DNA of 6,280 nucleotides from Paenibacillaceae bacterium (GTDB taxonomy: Bacteria; Bacillota; Bacilli; Paenibacillales; NBRC-103111). The notes under the pieces were generated by a model. That model did not search any database and had not been told where the DNA came from. It saw only the letters and a list, made by a program, of their open reading frames with translations. The translations under genes and the position numbers were made by a program. Positions 1 through 6,280 of the stretch are shown piece after piece (positions within the stretch are counted from its first letter, which is position 1; each line of letters opens with the position of its first letter). Location of the stretch: NCBI GenBank assembly GCA_020697475.1, contig JAJFMO010000232.1:1-6280 (forward strand). The letters run 5' to 3'.

Positions 1-1104
1 CTGACAGTAGCGGAAATGCTGAGGCAAACGGGCTATGCGACGGCTTGTATCGGCAAATGGCACCTCGGTCTGGGATGGCAGCACCGTGATGATGGGAGCG
101 TTGACTTTTCTTTGCCGCTGCTTAGTTCCCCCTTGGACTGCGGATTCGATGAATTCTTCGGCATTTCGGCCTCATTGAATATGGAGCCTTATTGTTTCAT
201 TCGCGACCGGCATACGGTCGGCATTCCGTCCATTCCGAAAAACCCGGTGCATCGCGGTCAAAATCCGAACGGGCTCATGGTCGAGGACTGGAAGGACGAG
301 CTTGTGAACACGCGAATTACGGAAGAGGCGTTGTCTTACATCCGTTCCCGGGTCGCCGACGAACCTGAGAAACCGTTCTTTCTGTATTTGCCGTTGACCG
401 GGCCGCACAATCCGTGGGTGCCGAACGAGGAGTTTCGGGGGAAAAGCCAAGTCGGGCTGCGGGGAGACATGATTCTGGAGATGGATTGGAGCTTGGGGAA
501 AATCATGTCCCTTTTGGAAGAGCTTGAGATCGATAAGGATACTCTGCTAATTTTTACGAGCGATAACGGTCCGCACAGCTTTGACGTCGACGAACTCGAG
601 GTTTATGGGCATGATCAAACGGCGGGTTACAGAGGTCAAAAAGCGGACATATGGGAAGGCGGGCATCGCGTGCCGTTCATTGCGGGCTGGCCGAACGCGA
701 TTCCAGCGGGCACCACGTCGAATGAAACGGTCGAGTTGACCGACTTTATGGCGACATGCGCCGAAATCGTTGGTGCGGCTATTCCCGACGGGGCGGCGGA
801 GGATAGCTGCAATGTTCTCCCGGCGATGCTGGGGCAGTGCTTGGAGAAACCGATTCGGGAGGCAATCGTCAGCCATTCTTTGGAGGGCATGTTCGCGGTT
901 CGCAAAGGCCGGTGGAAGTTCATTGACGGCCCGCTTGGCGGCGGGTTTCATTGGAAAGAAGCGTTGAAGCAGTACCCTGACGCCGCTCCGGGTCAACTTT
1001 ACGATATGGAGTCGGATGCTGCGGAACGGGAAAACTTGTACGAACGGCGACCGGAAGTTGTGGCTGAGCTTAGGGGGCTGTTAGATGGGTATCGGGGTAC
1101 TTAA
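1..1104 (+). CDS. Type I sulfatase (arylsulfatase A-like), 5'-truncated by window edge
   Basis: Hydrolyses sulfate esters (or sulfamates) of an unknown, probably carbohydrate, substrate. The reading frame is open from base 1, so the first visible Met (base 16) is internal; 367 residues are seen before the TAA. Family members are usually about 450-520 residues, so roughly 100-130 N-terminal residues are missing, including the C-x-P/S-x-R formylglycine motif and the first metal-binding aspartates. Visible sulfatase landmarks, numbered from window residue 1, are GKWHLG (18-23), TGPHNPW with its His (about 134-139), the Ca-binding TSDNG (about 186-190), and GYRGQKADIWEGGHRVPFI (about 209-227), whose Lys fits the sulfate-binding lysine. 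The C-terminal part has the usual RKGRWKFI and QLYDMESD-AERENL elements. No signal peptide can be judged. No hairpin terminator is evident after the stop, and the gene converges on a decayed minus-strand locus 18 bases away. Sulfatase identity is secure; substrate is unknown. Confidence 0.93.
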   Translation: MTVAEMLRQTGYATACIGKWHLGLGWQHRDDGSVDFSLPLLSSPLDCGFDEFFGISASLNMEPYCFIRDRHTVGIPSIPKNPVHRGQNPNGLMVEDWKDELVNTRITEEALSYIRSRVADEPEKPFFLYLPLTGPHNPWVPNEEFRGKSQVGLRGDMILEMDWSLGKIMSLLEELEIDKDTLLIFTSDNGPHSFDVDELEVYGHDQTAGYRGQKADIWEGGHRVPFIAGWPNAIPAGTTSNETVELTDFMATCAEIVGAAIPDGAAEDSCNVLPAMLGQCLEKPIREAIVSHSLEGMFAVRKGRWKFIDGPLGGGFHWKEALKQYPDAAPGQLYDMESDAAERENLYERRPEVVAELRGLLDGYRGT

Positions 1105-1122
1105 TGCAACAAGCCTAAACGT

Positions 1123-1508
1123 TCAACGAATACAGACGATCTCTACCCGATCTCAAGCTTGCTCCAAATTCGGTCGGCCGTGAGCACTGGACATTGGGAC
1201 TTCAGCGCGAGAGCCAAGCAAGCACGGTCTCCCAGTGACAGACCAAGCTGCTTGGCTGTTTTGGATCAACTGCAGTAGAGCCAATGCATTCGCAGGCGGT
1301 ACGCCGATATACGCTTGGTGGATGAACCTCCACCGCATTTACCGCTGACATGATCCCTCTTGCGCACTTCAAATATTCAGCTAACTTGTTGAAACCCTGT
1401 CTCGCGATGCGCGAAAGCCAGAAAAGCGGTGGAATCGAAGACGAATCGCTTCTCCGCAGGAATGACGACGCGTCCTCCTTCGCAGACTTTTACCAATATA
1501 TCGTCCAT
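1123..1508 (-). pseudogene. Decayed type II toxin-antitoxin locus: AbrB/MazE-type antitoxin start fused to frameshifted PIN (VapC-type) toxin
   Basis: The minus-strand ATG at 1508-1506 has a GGAG eight bases upstream and opens MDDILVKVCEGGRVVIPAEK, the swapped-hairpin start of AbrB/MazE-type antitoxins. After about 21 residues the frame passes directly into a PIN-toxin start, FVFDSTAFLAFAHRETG, and stops at 1377-1379 after 43 codons. The rest of the toxin follows in shifted frames: AEYLK and MSAVNAVEV (about 1381-1325), GVPPANALALLQLIQ (about 1305-1261), then LGLSLGDRACLALALK and PVLTADRIWSKLEIG (about 1247-1146). After one more shift VEIVCIR and a stop end at 1123. The four PIN acidic positions remain: Asp 1436-1434, Glu 1330-1328, Asp 1229-1227 and Asp 1175-1173. 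An intact pair would need about 80 plus 130 codons, so most of the antitoxin and about 25 toxin residues are deleted. Recognition rests on family memory, not a search. Confidence 0.8.
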
Positions 1509-1526
1509 TACGCATTCTCCGATCTA

Positions 1527-1567
1527 TTTGACATTTGGTCTGACTAATGACAAATTTATCATAAATA
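1527..1567. promoter_or_regulatory. Inverted repeats and candidate divergent promoter region between the antitoxin remnant and the VOC-methyltransferase gene
   Basis: TTTGACATT (1527-1535) and AATGACAAA (1546-1554) form an inverted repeat matching at 8 of 9 positions around a 10-base spacer. The arms place a TTGACA on the plus strand and a TTGTCA on the minus strand, so each could serve as a -35 for one direction. A second small palindrome, ATTTA-TCA-TAAAT, lies at 1554-1566. For the plus-strand gene, TTGGTC (1535-1540) with TATCAT (1557-1562) at 16-base spacing is the best -35/-10 pair I see; TTGACA (1528-1533) has only a poor -10 at 17 bases. The repeat sits 19 bases upstream of the antitoxin ATG, where autoregulatory operators of toxin-antitoxin loci usually lie. 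Role and direction are inferred. Confidence 0.35.
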
Positions 1568-1611
1568 TGAAAATTCGGTGTGTTAAAAGTTCGAAAGGAG
1601 AGGGAGAAAGA

Positions 1612-2742
1612 ATGGCGGCTGAATTTGTGGGGATCGATCATATCCAATTGGCGGGACCGGAAGGATGCGAAGAGGCGGCGCGGGAATTTTTCGCACGTCT
1701 GCTGGGTTGGCCGGAAATTCCGAAGCCGGCGAATTTGATAGGACGAGGCGGAGTGTGGTTCCGCTGCGGCGTCCACCAAGTGCATATCGGGGTGCAGAAA
1801 GATTTTACCCCGGCGAAGAAGGCTCATCCGGCGTTTCAAGTGCGCGAACTTGGGGAATTGCGCGAGCGGCTAAAGACGGGCGGCGTGGAAGTAATCGACG
1901 ACGATGCCCGGGCGGACGAAGGGGCGCAACGCTTCTATGTGAACGATCCTTTCGGCAACCGGTTGGAGTTTTTGGAATGGATTGCTTCGGGCAGCAAGGA
2001 ACGGTTTACCGAGCGGGTGGATGATTATGTGAAGTATCGCCCGAGTTATCCCGAGGATGCATTGGATTATTTGTTCGGCGAAGTAGGTTTGCGGCCGGGT
2101 TCACTGGTGGCGGATATCGGAGCAGGCACGGGGATTTTCTCTAAACTACTGCTCGCGCGGGGGAGCCGGGTCATCGCTGTTGAACCGAACGAGGCGATGC
2201 GGTCGGCTGCAGATGAGATGCTGGGGAGCGAACCTAACTATCGATCCGTTGACGGTTCGGCAGAGGCGACCGGCTTGGCGGACAGTTCGGTTGACTTTAT
2301 CGTGTGCGCCCAATCGTTCCATTGGTTTGATCAAGTGGCGACGAAAGTGGAATTCAAACGTATTTTGCGGCCGGGCGGCAAAGTGGTGCTGATCTGGAAC
2401 TCGCGGGTGCCCAGTGGGACGCCGTTCCTGGAAGGGTACGAGCAACTGCTGCACAAGTATGGCGAAGATTACGGGCGGATCAATCACAAGAACATTACTC
2501 TGGAGCAGCTGCGCCCGTTCTACTCGAACGGCGGACCGGTGAAGAAGGTGTTTTTCAACCGTCAGATGCTCGATTTCGACCAATTGAAAGGCCGCGCTAT
2601 GTCGTCCTCTTACGTCCCGGCCCTCGGGCATCCGAATCACGATCCGTTTGTGGCGGCGCTGCGGGAGCTGTTCGAACGCAACAAGCGCGACGGCAAGGTG
2701 GAGATGGACTACGAGACGGAAGTGTATGTCGGCGAAGTTTGA
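1612..2742 (+). CDS. Glyoxalase/VOC domain fused to class I SAM-dependent methyltransferase
   Basis: This 376-residue protein has two domains. Residues 1-122 form a glyoxalase/bleomycin-resistance (VOC) domain, with likely metal ligands His10 (GIDHIQL), His58 (QVHIGV) and Glu119 (DPFGNRLEFLE). Residues about 129-376 form a class I methyltransferase: motif I VADIGAGTG (166-174), acidic post-I residue in VIAVEPN (Glu191), SVDFIVCAQSFHWFD (226-240) and LRPGGKVVLIWNS (252-264). The linker is only a few residues. Each half looks complete, and each normally occurs as its own protein of about 120 and 250 residues, so the fusion is the odd point. I chose the ATG at 1612 because AGGGAG (1601-1606) and GGAG (1597-1600) precede it and the VOC fold starts there; the frame stays open up to 1429 but that stretch overlaps the antitoxin remnant. 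It is probably a cytoplasmic small-molecule methyltransferase; substrate unknown. A terminator follows, so it is likely monocistronic. Confidence 0.9.
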   Translation: MAAEFVGIDHIQLAGPEGCEEAAREFFARLLGWPEIPKPANLIGRGGVWFRCGVHQVHIGVQKDFTPAKKAHPAFQVRELGELRERLKTGGVEVIDDDARADEGAQRFYVNDPFGNRLEFLEWIASGSKERFTERVDDYVKYRPSYPEDALDYLFGEVGLRPGSLVADIGAGTGIFSKLLLARGSRVIAVEPNEAMRSAADEMLGSEPNYRSVDGSAEATGLADSSVDFIVCAQSFHWFDQVATKVEFKRILRPGGKVVLIWNSRVPSGTPFLEGYEQLLHKYGEDYGRINHKNITLEQLRPFYSNGGPVKKVFFNRQMLDFDQLKGRAMSSSYVPALGHPNHDPFVAALRELFERNKRDGKVEMDYETEVYVGEV

Positions 2743-2745
2743 GGG

Positions 2746-2793
2746 AGCGGTTCTGGTGTTTGGCCAAGAGGCTGTTGAACCGCTGATATTTTT
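2746..2793 (+). terminator. Probable intrinsic terminator after the VOC-methyltransferase gene
   Basis: AGCGGTTC (2746-2753) pairs perfectly with GAACCGCT (2777-2784), and the stem is followed by GATATTTTT (2785-2793). It begins three bases after the TGA stop. The 23-base loop is long but contains the palindrome TTGGCCAA (2760-2767), which may add structure. The U-tract and position support a Rho-independent terminator that isolates the upstream gene from the sulfatase operon; the long loop lowers confidence. Confidence 0.6.
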
Positions 2794-3079
2794 CGCGTCC
2801 TTTGGATCGCCGCTTCCTTGGTGGAGGTGGTGACGATATTTATTGAAAGCGGTTGCAAAAATATGGCTGTTAACAAAACGGATGAAAGAAACGGTTCCTG
2901 ATCATGAAGAGCTTTTATGATGTGGATGGAAACAAAGTAATGAGTATAGATTCCACTGCCGTAACCTAAATAAAGATAATGTTTTCCGATAATAAGCTAC
3001 GACACAATTGCGCCTTCTTCCTACAATAAGTAAAACGGCTTCAACGAGTTTGCCGCGCTGCAGGAAGGGGTGAACGAGA
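2794..3079 (+). other. Leader/intergenic region upstream of the sulfatase operon; no convincing gene
   Basis: The stretch between the terminator and the sulfatase start holds the cre-like site, AT-rich sequence with GATAAT twice (2975-2980 and 2988-2993), and the sulfatase ribosome binding site. No -35/-10 pair with good spacing was found, so the promoter is unresolved. A 21-codon frame (2904-2969, starting MKSFYDVDGNKV) lacks a ribosome binding site. The frame at 2986-3079 reads like coding sequence interrupted by a TAA at 3031-3033. These could be fragments of a lost gene, but I cannot name one. Its length allows for a long 5' leader. Confidence 0.5.
2843..2857 (+). promoter_or_regulatory. 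cre-like site (CcpA) or LacI-family operator upstream of the sulfatase operon
   Basis: TTGAAAGCGGTTGCA fits every position of the published Bacillus cre consensus WTGNAANCGNWNNCW. CcpA bound at such sites mediates carbon catabolite control in Firmicutes. The site lies about 220 bases before the sulfatase start codon and downstream of the preceding terminator, so it would act on the sulfatase and Gfo/Idh genes. A local LacI/GalR-family regulator using a similar CG-centred operator is an alternative. The consensus is degenerate, so a chance match is possible. Confidence 0.5.
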
Positions 3080-4489
3080 ATGGAAAACAGCATCACGCGC
3101 CAACCCAATATTGTCGTCATCTTGACGGATGATCAGGGTGCCTGGGCAATGGGTTGTGCTGGAAATAAAGAAATCAGAACTCCCCAACTGGATCGTTTGG
3201 CAGAAAGCGGCATCCGGTTTGAAAATTTCTTCTGTACCTCCCCTGTATGTTCTCCTGCAAGAGCTTCTCTGCTTACAGGACGGATTCCATCCCAACATGG
3301 AGTGCATGATTGGATCAGAGGCGGAAATATAGGTGAACAGCCGGTGGAATATTTGGCGGGGCAAACGGCCTACACGGATATTCTTGCGGCAAACGGATAC
3401 ACCTGCGGAATTAGTGGGAAGTGGCATCTCGGAAACAGCGCAAAACTGCAAAAAAGTTTCTCGCATTGGTTTGTTATGCCAGGCGCTGCAAGTCGGTATT
3501 ACGATGCAACGATGATAAGAGACGGTGAGCTTGTCGTAGAACCGGGTTATCTTACGGATCGCATTACCGATGATGCCATTTGTTTCCTGGAGCAACACGC
3601 GAGACAACCATCCCCTTTTTACTTGAGCGTCCATTACTTCGCTCCGCATAATCCCTGGATCAACAATCATCCGCAAGACATTGTCGATTCTTATGACGAT
3701 TGTCCTTTCGATACATGCCCTCAGGAACAGCCCCATCCGTGGAGCGTAGGGCATCCGGAGGAAATCAAAGAAAGGTTGAAAGGTTATTTCGCCGCTGTGA
3801 CGGCGATGGACATGAACGTGGGTCGCATTCTGGATAAACTGGAGGAGCTTGAACTTCGCGATACTACGCTCATCTGCTTTTTAAGCGATAACGGCTTTAA
3901 CTGCGGTCAGCACGGCATTTGGGGGAAAGGAAACGGTACGTTCCCGCAAAATATGTACGACACTTCCATAAAAGTTCCCTTCATCATGAGTCATCCGGGG
4001 GCGATTCCGGAAAATACGATATGCGATGCTTTGCTTAGCGGATATGATTTTATGCCGACTCTACTTGACTATGTGATTCCGCAATATGAACATGCGCCGG
4101 GTTTGCCTGGGAGCAGTTTTAAGCCGTTATTATGCGGGCAGGAAGGAACGGAGAAGGAGCATGTCGTCGTATTCGACGAATACGGGCCGGTTCGCATGAT
4201 TCGCAGCAAACAATGGAAATACATTCACCGATATCCATACGGTCCGCATGAGCTCTATCATCTGTCGGACGATCCGGGGGAGAGGGTAAACCTTGGTGAT
4301 CATCCGGAACATCACGGCACGATTGTGCAGATGAAGGACAAACTTGAGTCATTTTTCATCGAGTATGCCTATCCCCGAAAAAATGGAATTCATGAGCCGG
4401 TCACAGGAGAGGGACAGCTTCATCTGTCGGGCCCGGACAGCCGGGGCGTGATGAATTTCCAGCCAAGAAAAGAAAATAACCCCCATTGA
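3080..4489 (+). CDS. Type I sulfatase, cysteine-type, cytoplasmic
   Basis: This complete 469-residue sulfatase hydrolyses sulfate esters or sulfamates through a formylglycine made from Cys57 in [12 protein letters not shown] (57-68), the C-x-P-x-R signature. Metal ligands are visible as Asp17-Asp18 (ILTDDQG) and Asp270-Asn271 (LSDNG). Other active-site elements are GKWHLG (113-118), APHNPW with His190, and WGKG (Lys283). The N terminus goes straight into the sulfatase fold ([11 protein letters not shown]) with no signal peptide or lipobox, so it should act in the cytoplasm on imported sugars. The ATG at 3080 follows AAGGGGTGA (3065-3073) by six bases, a strong site. It is the first gene of a likely operon with the two Gfo/Idh genes; the next start is 50 bases after its TGA. 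A formylglycine-generating enzyme or anaerobic maturase must be encoded elsewhere. It differs clearly from the sulfatase at the left edge (no GYRGQKADIWEGG), so the two probably have different substrates. The substrate cannot be assigned. Confidence 0.95.
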   Translation: MENSITRQPNIVVILTDDQGAWAMGCAGNKEIRTPQLDRLAESGIRFENFFCTSPVCSPARASLLTGRIPSQHGVHDWIRGGNIGEQPVEYLAGQTAYTDILAANGYTCGISGKWHLGNSAKLQKSFSHWFVMPGAASRYYDATMIRDGELVVEPGYLTDRITDDAICFLEQHARQPSPFYLSVHYFAPHNPWINNHPQDIVDSYDDCPFDTCPQEQPHPWSVGHPEEIKERLKGYFAAVTAMDMNVGRILDKLEELELRDTTLICFLSDNGFNCGQHGIWGKGNGTFPQNMYDTSIKVPFIMSHPGAIPENTICDALLSGYDFMPTLLDYVIPQYEHAPGLPGSSFKPLLCGQEGTEKEHVVVFDEYGPVRMIRSKQWKYIHRYPYGPHELYHLSDDPGERVNLGDHPEHHGTIVQMKDKLESFFIEYAYPRKNGIHEPVTGEGQLHLSGPDSRGVMNFQPRKENNPH

Positions 4490-4539
4490 GCGGGAATGAG
4501 CGGACAATTCAAAAATGGAGAGGAACAGGTGCGTCGAAG

Positions 4540-5646
4540 ATGGGGAAAATGAAGGTGGGAATTATCGGTTGCGGCAAAATTTGCGATATTTATTTCAAAA
4601 ACGCGACGAAATATGATGTGTTTGAGATCGTCGCCTGTGCGGATCTGGATATGGAGCGGGCGCTAGCGAAAGCTGAGGAATACGGTATCCCAAAACCATG
4701 TACCGTTGAACAATTGTTAAATGACTCTGAAATTCAGTTGGTGATTAACTTAACGATTCCTCGGGCGCATGCAGAGATTTGCCTCAAATCGCTGGAAGCG
4801 GGAAAACACGTGTATGTAGAAAAACCGTTGGCGGTGACCCGCGAGGAAGGACGTAGCATATTATCTTTGGCCGCATCCAAAGGCTTGCTCGTCGGCAGCT
4901 CTCCCGATACGTTCTTGGGCGGAGGCATTCAGACGTGCATCAAGCTGATGAACGAAGGCAAAATTGGAACACCGATCGCCGCGACGGCTTTTATGATGTC
5001 CAAAGGCCACGAGGGCTGGCATCCTTCTCCTGAGTTTTACTATCAGAAGGGCGGCGGGCCGATGTTCGATATGGGTCCGTATTACTTGACCGCATTGATT
5101 GCCCTTCTGGGGCCGATCCGTCGAGTCACCGGTTCAACCAGTATGGCGTTTGCCGAGAGAACGATTACAAGCCAGCCCAAAGCAGGCTCCATTATCAAAG
5201 TGGAAGTTCCCACTCACGTGGCGGGTCTCATTGATTTTCACAACGGAGCGATCGGGACGATCATTACCAGCTTCGATATATTCGGCGGCGGGGCTAATCT
5301 GCCGCGAATCGAAATTTATGGTACCGAAGGAACTTTGAGTGTTCCGGATCCCAACTCGTTCGGCGGCGTGGTGAAGTTGAAATATAAGAACGTGAAAGAA
5401 GCGATCGAAGTGGAGTTAACCCACGGGTTTGATAAAAACAGCCGCGGAATCGGGGTTGCCGATATGGCCGCAGCTATTTTATCCGGCCGACCGCATCGTG
5501 CGAACGGCGAATTGGCCTATCATGTGCTTGAAGCGATGCACGGCTTCCATGACGCTTCCCTGGATGGAAAGCATTATATGATGGAAAGCACCTGCCGGAA
5601 GCCGGAGCCTCTACCGCTAGGTTTGACGGAGCAAACGATATATTGA
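4540..5646 (+). CDS. Gfo/Idh/MocA-family NAD(P)-dependent oxidoreductase (first of two)
   Basis: This 368-residue protein is a two-domain oxidoreductase of the glucose-fructose oxidoreductase/inositol dehydrogenase family. The Rossmann nucleotide site is VGIIGCGKI (6-14). The conserved VEKP (93-96) carries catalytic Lys95, and [16 protein letters not shown] (171-186) begins the substrate domain with Asp177. Where many relatives have D-x-G-x-H, this one has Tyr181 in place of His, which suggests a distinct subfamily. The C-terminal half has the usual [10 protein letters not shown] element. Such enzymes oxidise, reduce or epimerise sugars or act as NAD-dependent glycosidases; the reaction here is unknown. 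I chose the ATG at 4540 because AGGTG (4527-4531) lies eight bases upstream and the Rossmann fold starts a few residues later. The frame extends to a TTG at 4486 overlapping the sulfatase stop, but the added 18 residues look non-native. It is downstream of the sulfatase and 14 bases before the second Gfo/Idh gene, so likely cotranscribed. Confidence 0.93.
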   Translation: MGKMKVGIIGCGKICDIYFKNATKYDVFEIVACADLDMERALAKAEEYGIPKPCTVEQLLNDSEIQLVINLTIPRAHAEICLKSLEAGKHVYVEKPLAVTREEGRSILSLAASKGLLVGSSPDTFLGGGIQTCIKLMNEGKIGTPIAATAFMMSKGHEGWHPSPEFYYQKGGGPMFDMGPYYLTALIALLGPIRRVTGSTSMAFAERTITSQPKAGSIIKVEVPTHVAGLIDFHNGAIGTIITSFDIFGGGANLPRIEIYGTEGTLSVPDPNSFGGVVKLKYKNVKEAIEVELTHGFDKNSRGIGVADMAAAILSGRPHRANGELAYHVLEAMHGFHDASLDGKHYMMESTCRKPEPLPLGLTEQTIY

Positions 5647-5660
5647 GAGGATGATCCTTC

Positions 5661-6280
5661 ATGGTGAAACATAAATTGCGTTGGGGTGTCATCGGGTGCG
5701 CGGGCATCAATCGCAAAGTGGTTCCCAGTATTCAAGAATCCGAATTGAATGAAGTCGTTGCAATTGCGAGCCGCGATGAAAACAAAGCCAAAGAAGCCGC
5801 GGTAAATTTCGGCATTCCGAAAGCGTATGGAAGCTATGAAGCGTTGCTTGCCGACGATTCGATCGACGCCGTATATATCCCGCTGCCAAACCATCTGCAT
5901 AAGGAATGGACGATCAGAGCGGCGGAAGCCGGAAAGCATGTGCTGTGCGAAAAACCGATGGCGTTGAATGCCGATGAAGCAGAGGAAATGGCGATTGCTT
6001 GTCAACAAGCGGGCGTCAAGCTGGCCGAAGCGTACATGTACCGTCACCACCCCCGATACGAGATGATCAAGGAGATCATCGCCTCCGGCGAAATCGGAGA
6101 CGTTCGCGCTTTACACGGTGTGTTTACCTTCAATAGCGCGGCAAACAACAAACAAAATATTCGCTTCCAACAGGCGATGGGAGGAGGTTCGATTTATGAC
6201 ATCGGCTGTTACCCCCTCTCGGCCGCTCGTCTTATTCTGGGAAAGGAACCGATGGCTGCCACTGTGCATGCCTTGTTCTC
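5661..6280 (+). CDS. Gfo/Idh/MocA-family oxidoreductase (second), 3'-truncated by window edge
   Basis: About 206 residues are visible, with no stop before the right edge; family members are usually 320-390 residues. The Rossmann motif is WGVIGCAGI (8-16), followed by VAIASRDENKAKEAA, YIPLPNHLH and the catalytic CEKPMALN element. AEAYMYRHHPRY and GGGSIYDIGCYPLSAARLILG then open the substrate domain. This pattern resembles the branch containing xylose/glucose dehydrogenases and dihydrodiol dehydrogenase, and is clearly different from the preceding paralogue: the motif is D-I-G-C-Y instead of D-M-G-P-Y, and the lysine motif CEKPMAL instead of VEKPLAV. The ATG at 5661 follows AGAGGATGATC (5646-5656) and lies 14 bases after the upstream TGA, so translation is probably coupled within one operon. 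It is likely a cytoplasmic NAD(P)-dependent sugar or polyol oxidoreductase working after desulfation. The exact substrate is unknown. Confidence 0.93.
   Translation, partial: MVKHKLRWGVIGCAGINRKVVPSIQESELNEVVAIASRDENKAKEAAVNFGIPKAYGSYEALLADDSIDAVYIPLPNHLHKEWTIRAAEAGKHVLCEKPMALNADEAEEMAIACQQAGVKLAEAYMYRHHPRYEMIKEIIASGEIGDVRALHGVFTFNSAANNKQNIRFQQAMGGGSIYDIGCYPLSAARLILGKEPMAATVHALF

Noticed and set aside
1153..1338. A 61-codon minus-strand frame as an independent small gene
   Set aside because: Only its middle (GVPPANALALLQLIQ) fits the PIN toxin; the rest is out-of-frame reading of the same decayed toxin. It is a pseudogene segment.
1429..1611. Longer N terminus for the VOC-methyltransferase protein starting at 1429
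   Set aside because: The 61 extra residues do not belong to the VOC fold, have no good ribosome binding site, and overlap the antitoxin remnant and the promoter region. The ATG at 1612 has a purine-rich site and a natural domain start.
2146..2640. Long minus-strand open frame opposite the methyltransferase domain
   Set aside because: It is antisense to a well-supported domain and shows no recognisable protein features; it is a codon-bias shadow.
3041..3754. Long minus-strand open frame opposite the start of the second sulfatase
   Set aside because: The sulfatase on the plus strand has all signature motifs in this interval; the opposite frame shows no recognisable domain.
4486..4539. TTG start overlapping the sulfatase stop as the true start of the first Gfo/Idh gene
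   Set aside because: The added residues are not typical of the family and the ATG at 4540 has AGGTG at correct spacing right before the Rossmann fold.
1..6280. CRISPR array, tRNA, rRNA or insertion-sequence ends
   Set aside because: I saw no regularly spaced repeats, cloverleaf-like segments, rRNA-like blocks, transposase motifs or paired terminal repeats in reading through the window.

Overview
The window looks like chromosome from a Gram-positive, spore-former-type bacterium of the Paenibacillus/Cohnella group. This is an inference from purine-rich ribosome binding sites, a CcpA-type cre match, the style of the sulfatase and Gfo/Idh proteins, and moderate GC. No rRNA or marker gene is present to prove it. 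All intact genes are on the plus strand.

Layout: (1) 1-1104 is the 3' part of a type I sulfatase gene cut by the left edge. (2) 1105-1611 has no intact gene. Its minus strand carries a decayed toxin-antitoxin locus (about 1123-1508): an AbrB/MazE-type antitoxin start joined to a frameshifted PIN-domain (VapC-type) toxin whose four acidic active-site positions can still be read across three frames. (3) 1612-2742 encodes an unusual two-domain protein, an N-terminal glyoxalase/VOC domain fused to a class I SAM-dependent methyltransferase, followed by a probable intrinsic terminator. (4) 2794-3079 is a leader region with a 15-base match to the CcpA cre consensus. (5) 3080 to the right edge is a tight plus-strand gene set: a complete cytoplasmic-type sulfatase with an intact C-S-P-A-R formylglycine motif, then two different Gfo/Idh/MocA-family NAD(P)-dependent oxidoreductases. 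The second runs off the right edge.

How the genes may work together: two sulfatases plus two Gfo/Idh oxidoreductases suggest catabolism of a sulfated sugar or oligosaccharide. Sulfate would be removed from imported sugars in the cytoplasm (the complete sulfatase has no signal peptide) and the sugar then oxidised, epimerised or otherwise processed with NAD(P). The cre-like site would fit carbon catabolite repression. The substrate cannot be deduced from the window. The methyltransferase fusion and the toxin-antitoxin remnant sit between the two sulfatases and look unrelated to the pathway, as if they separated or were inserted into a sulfatase locus.
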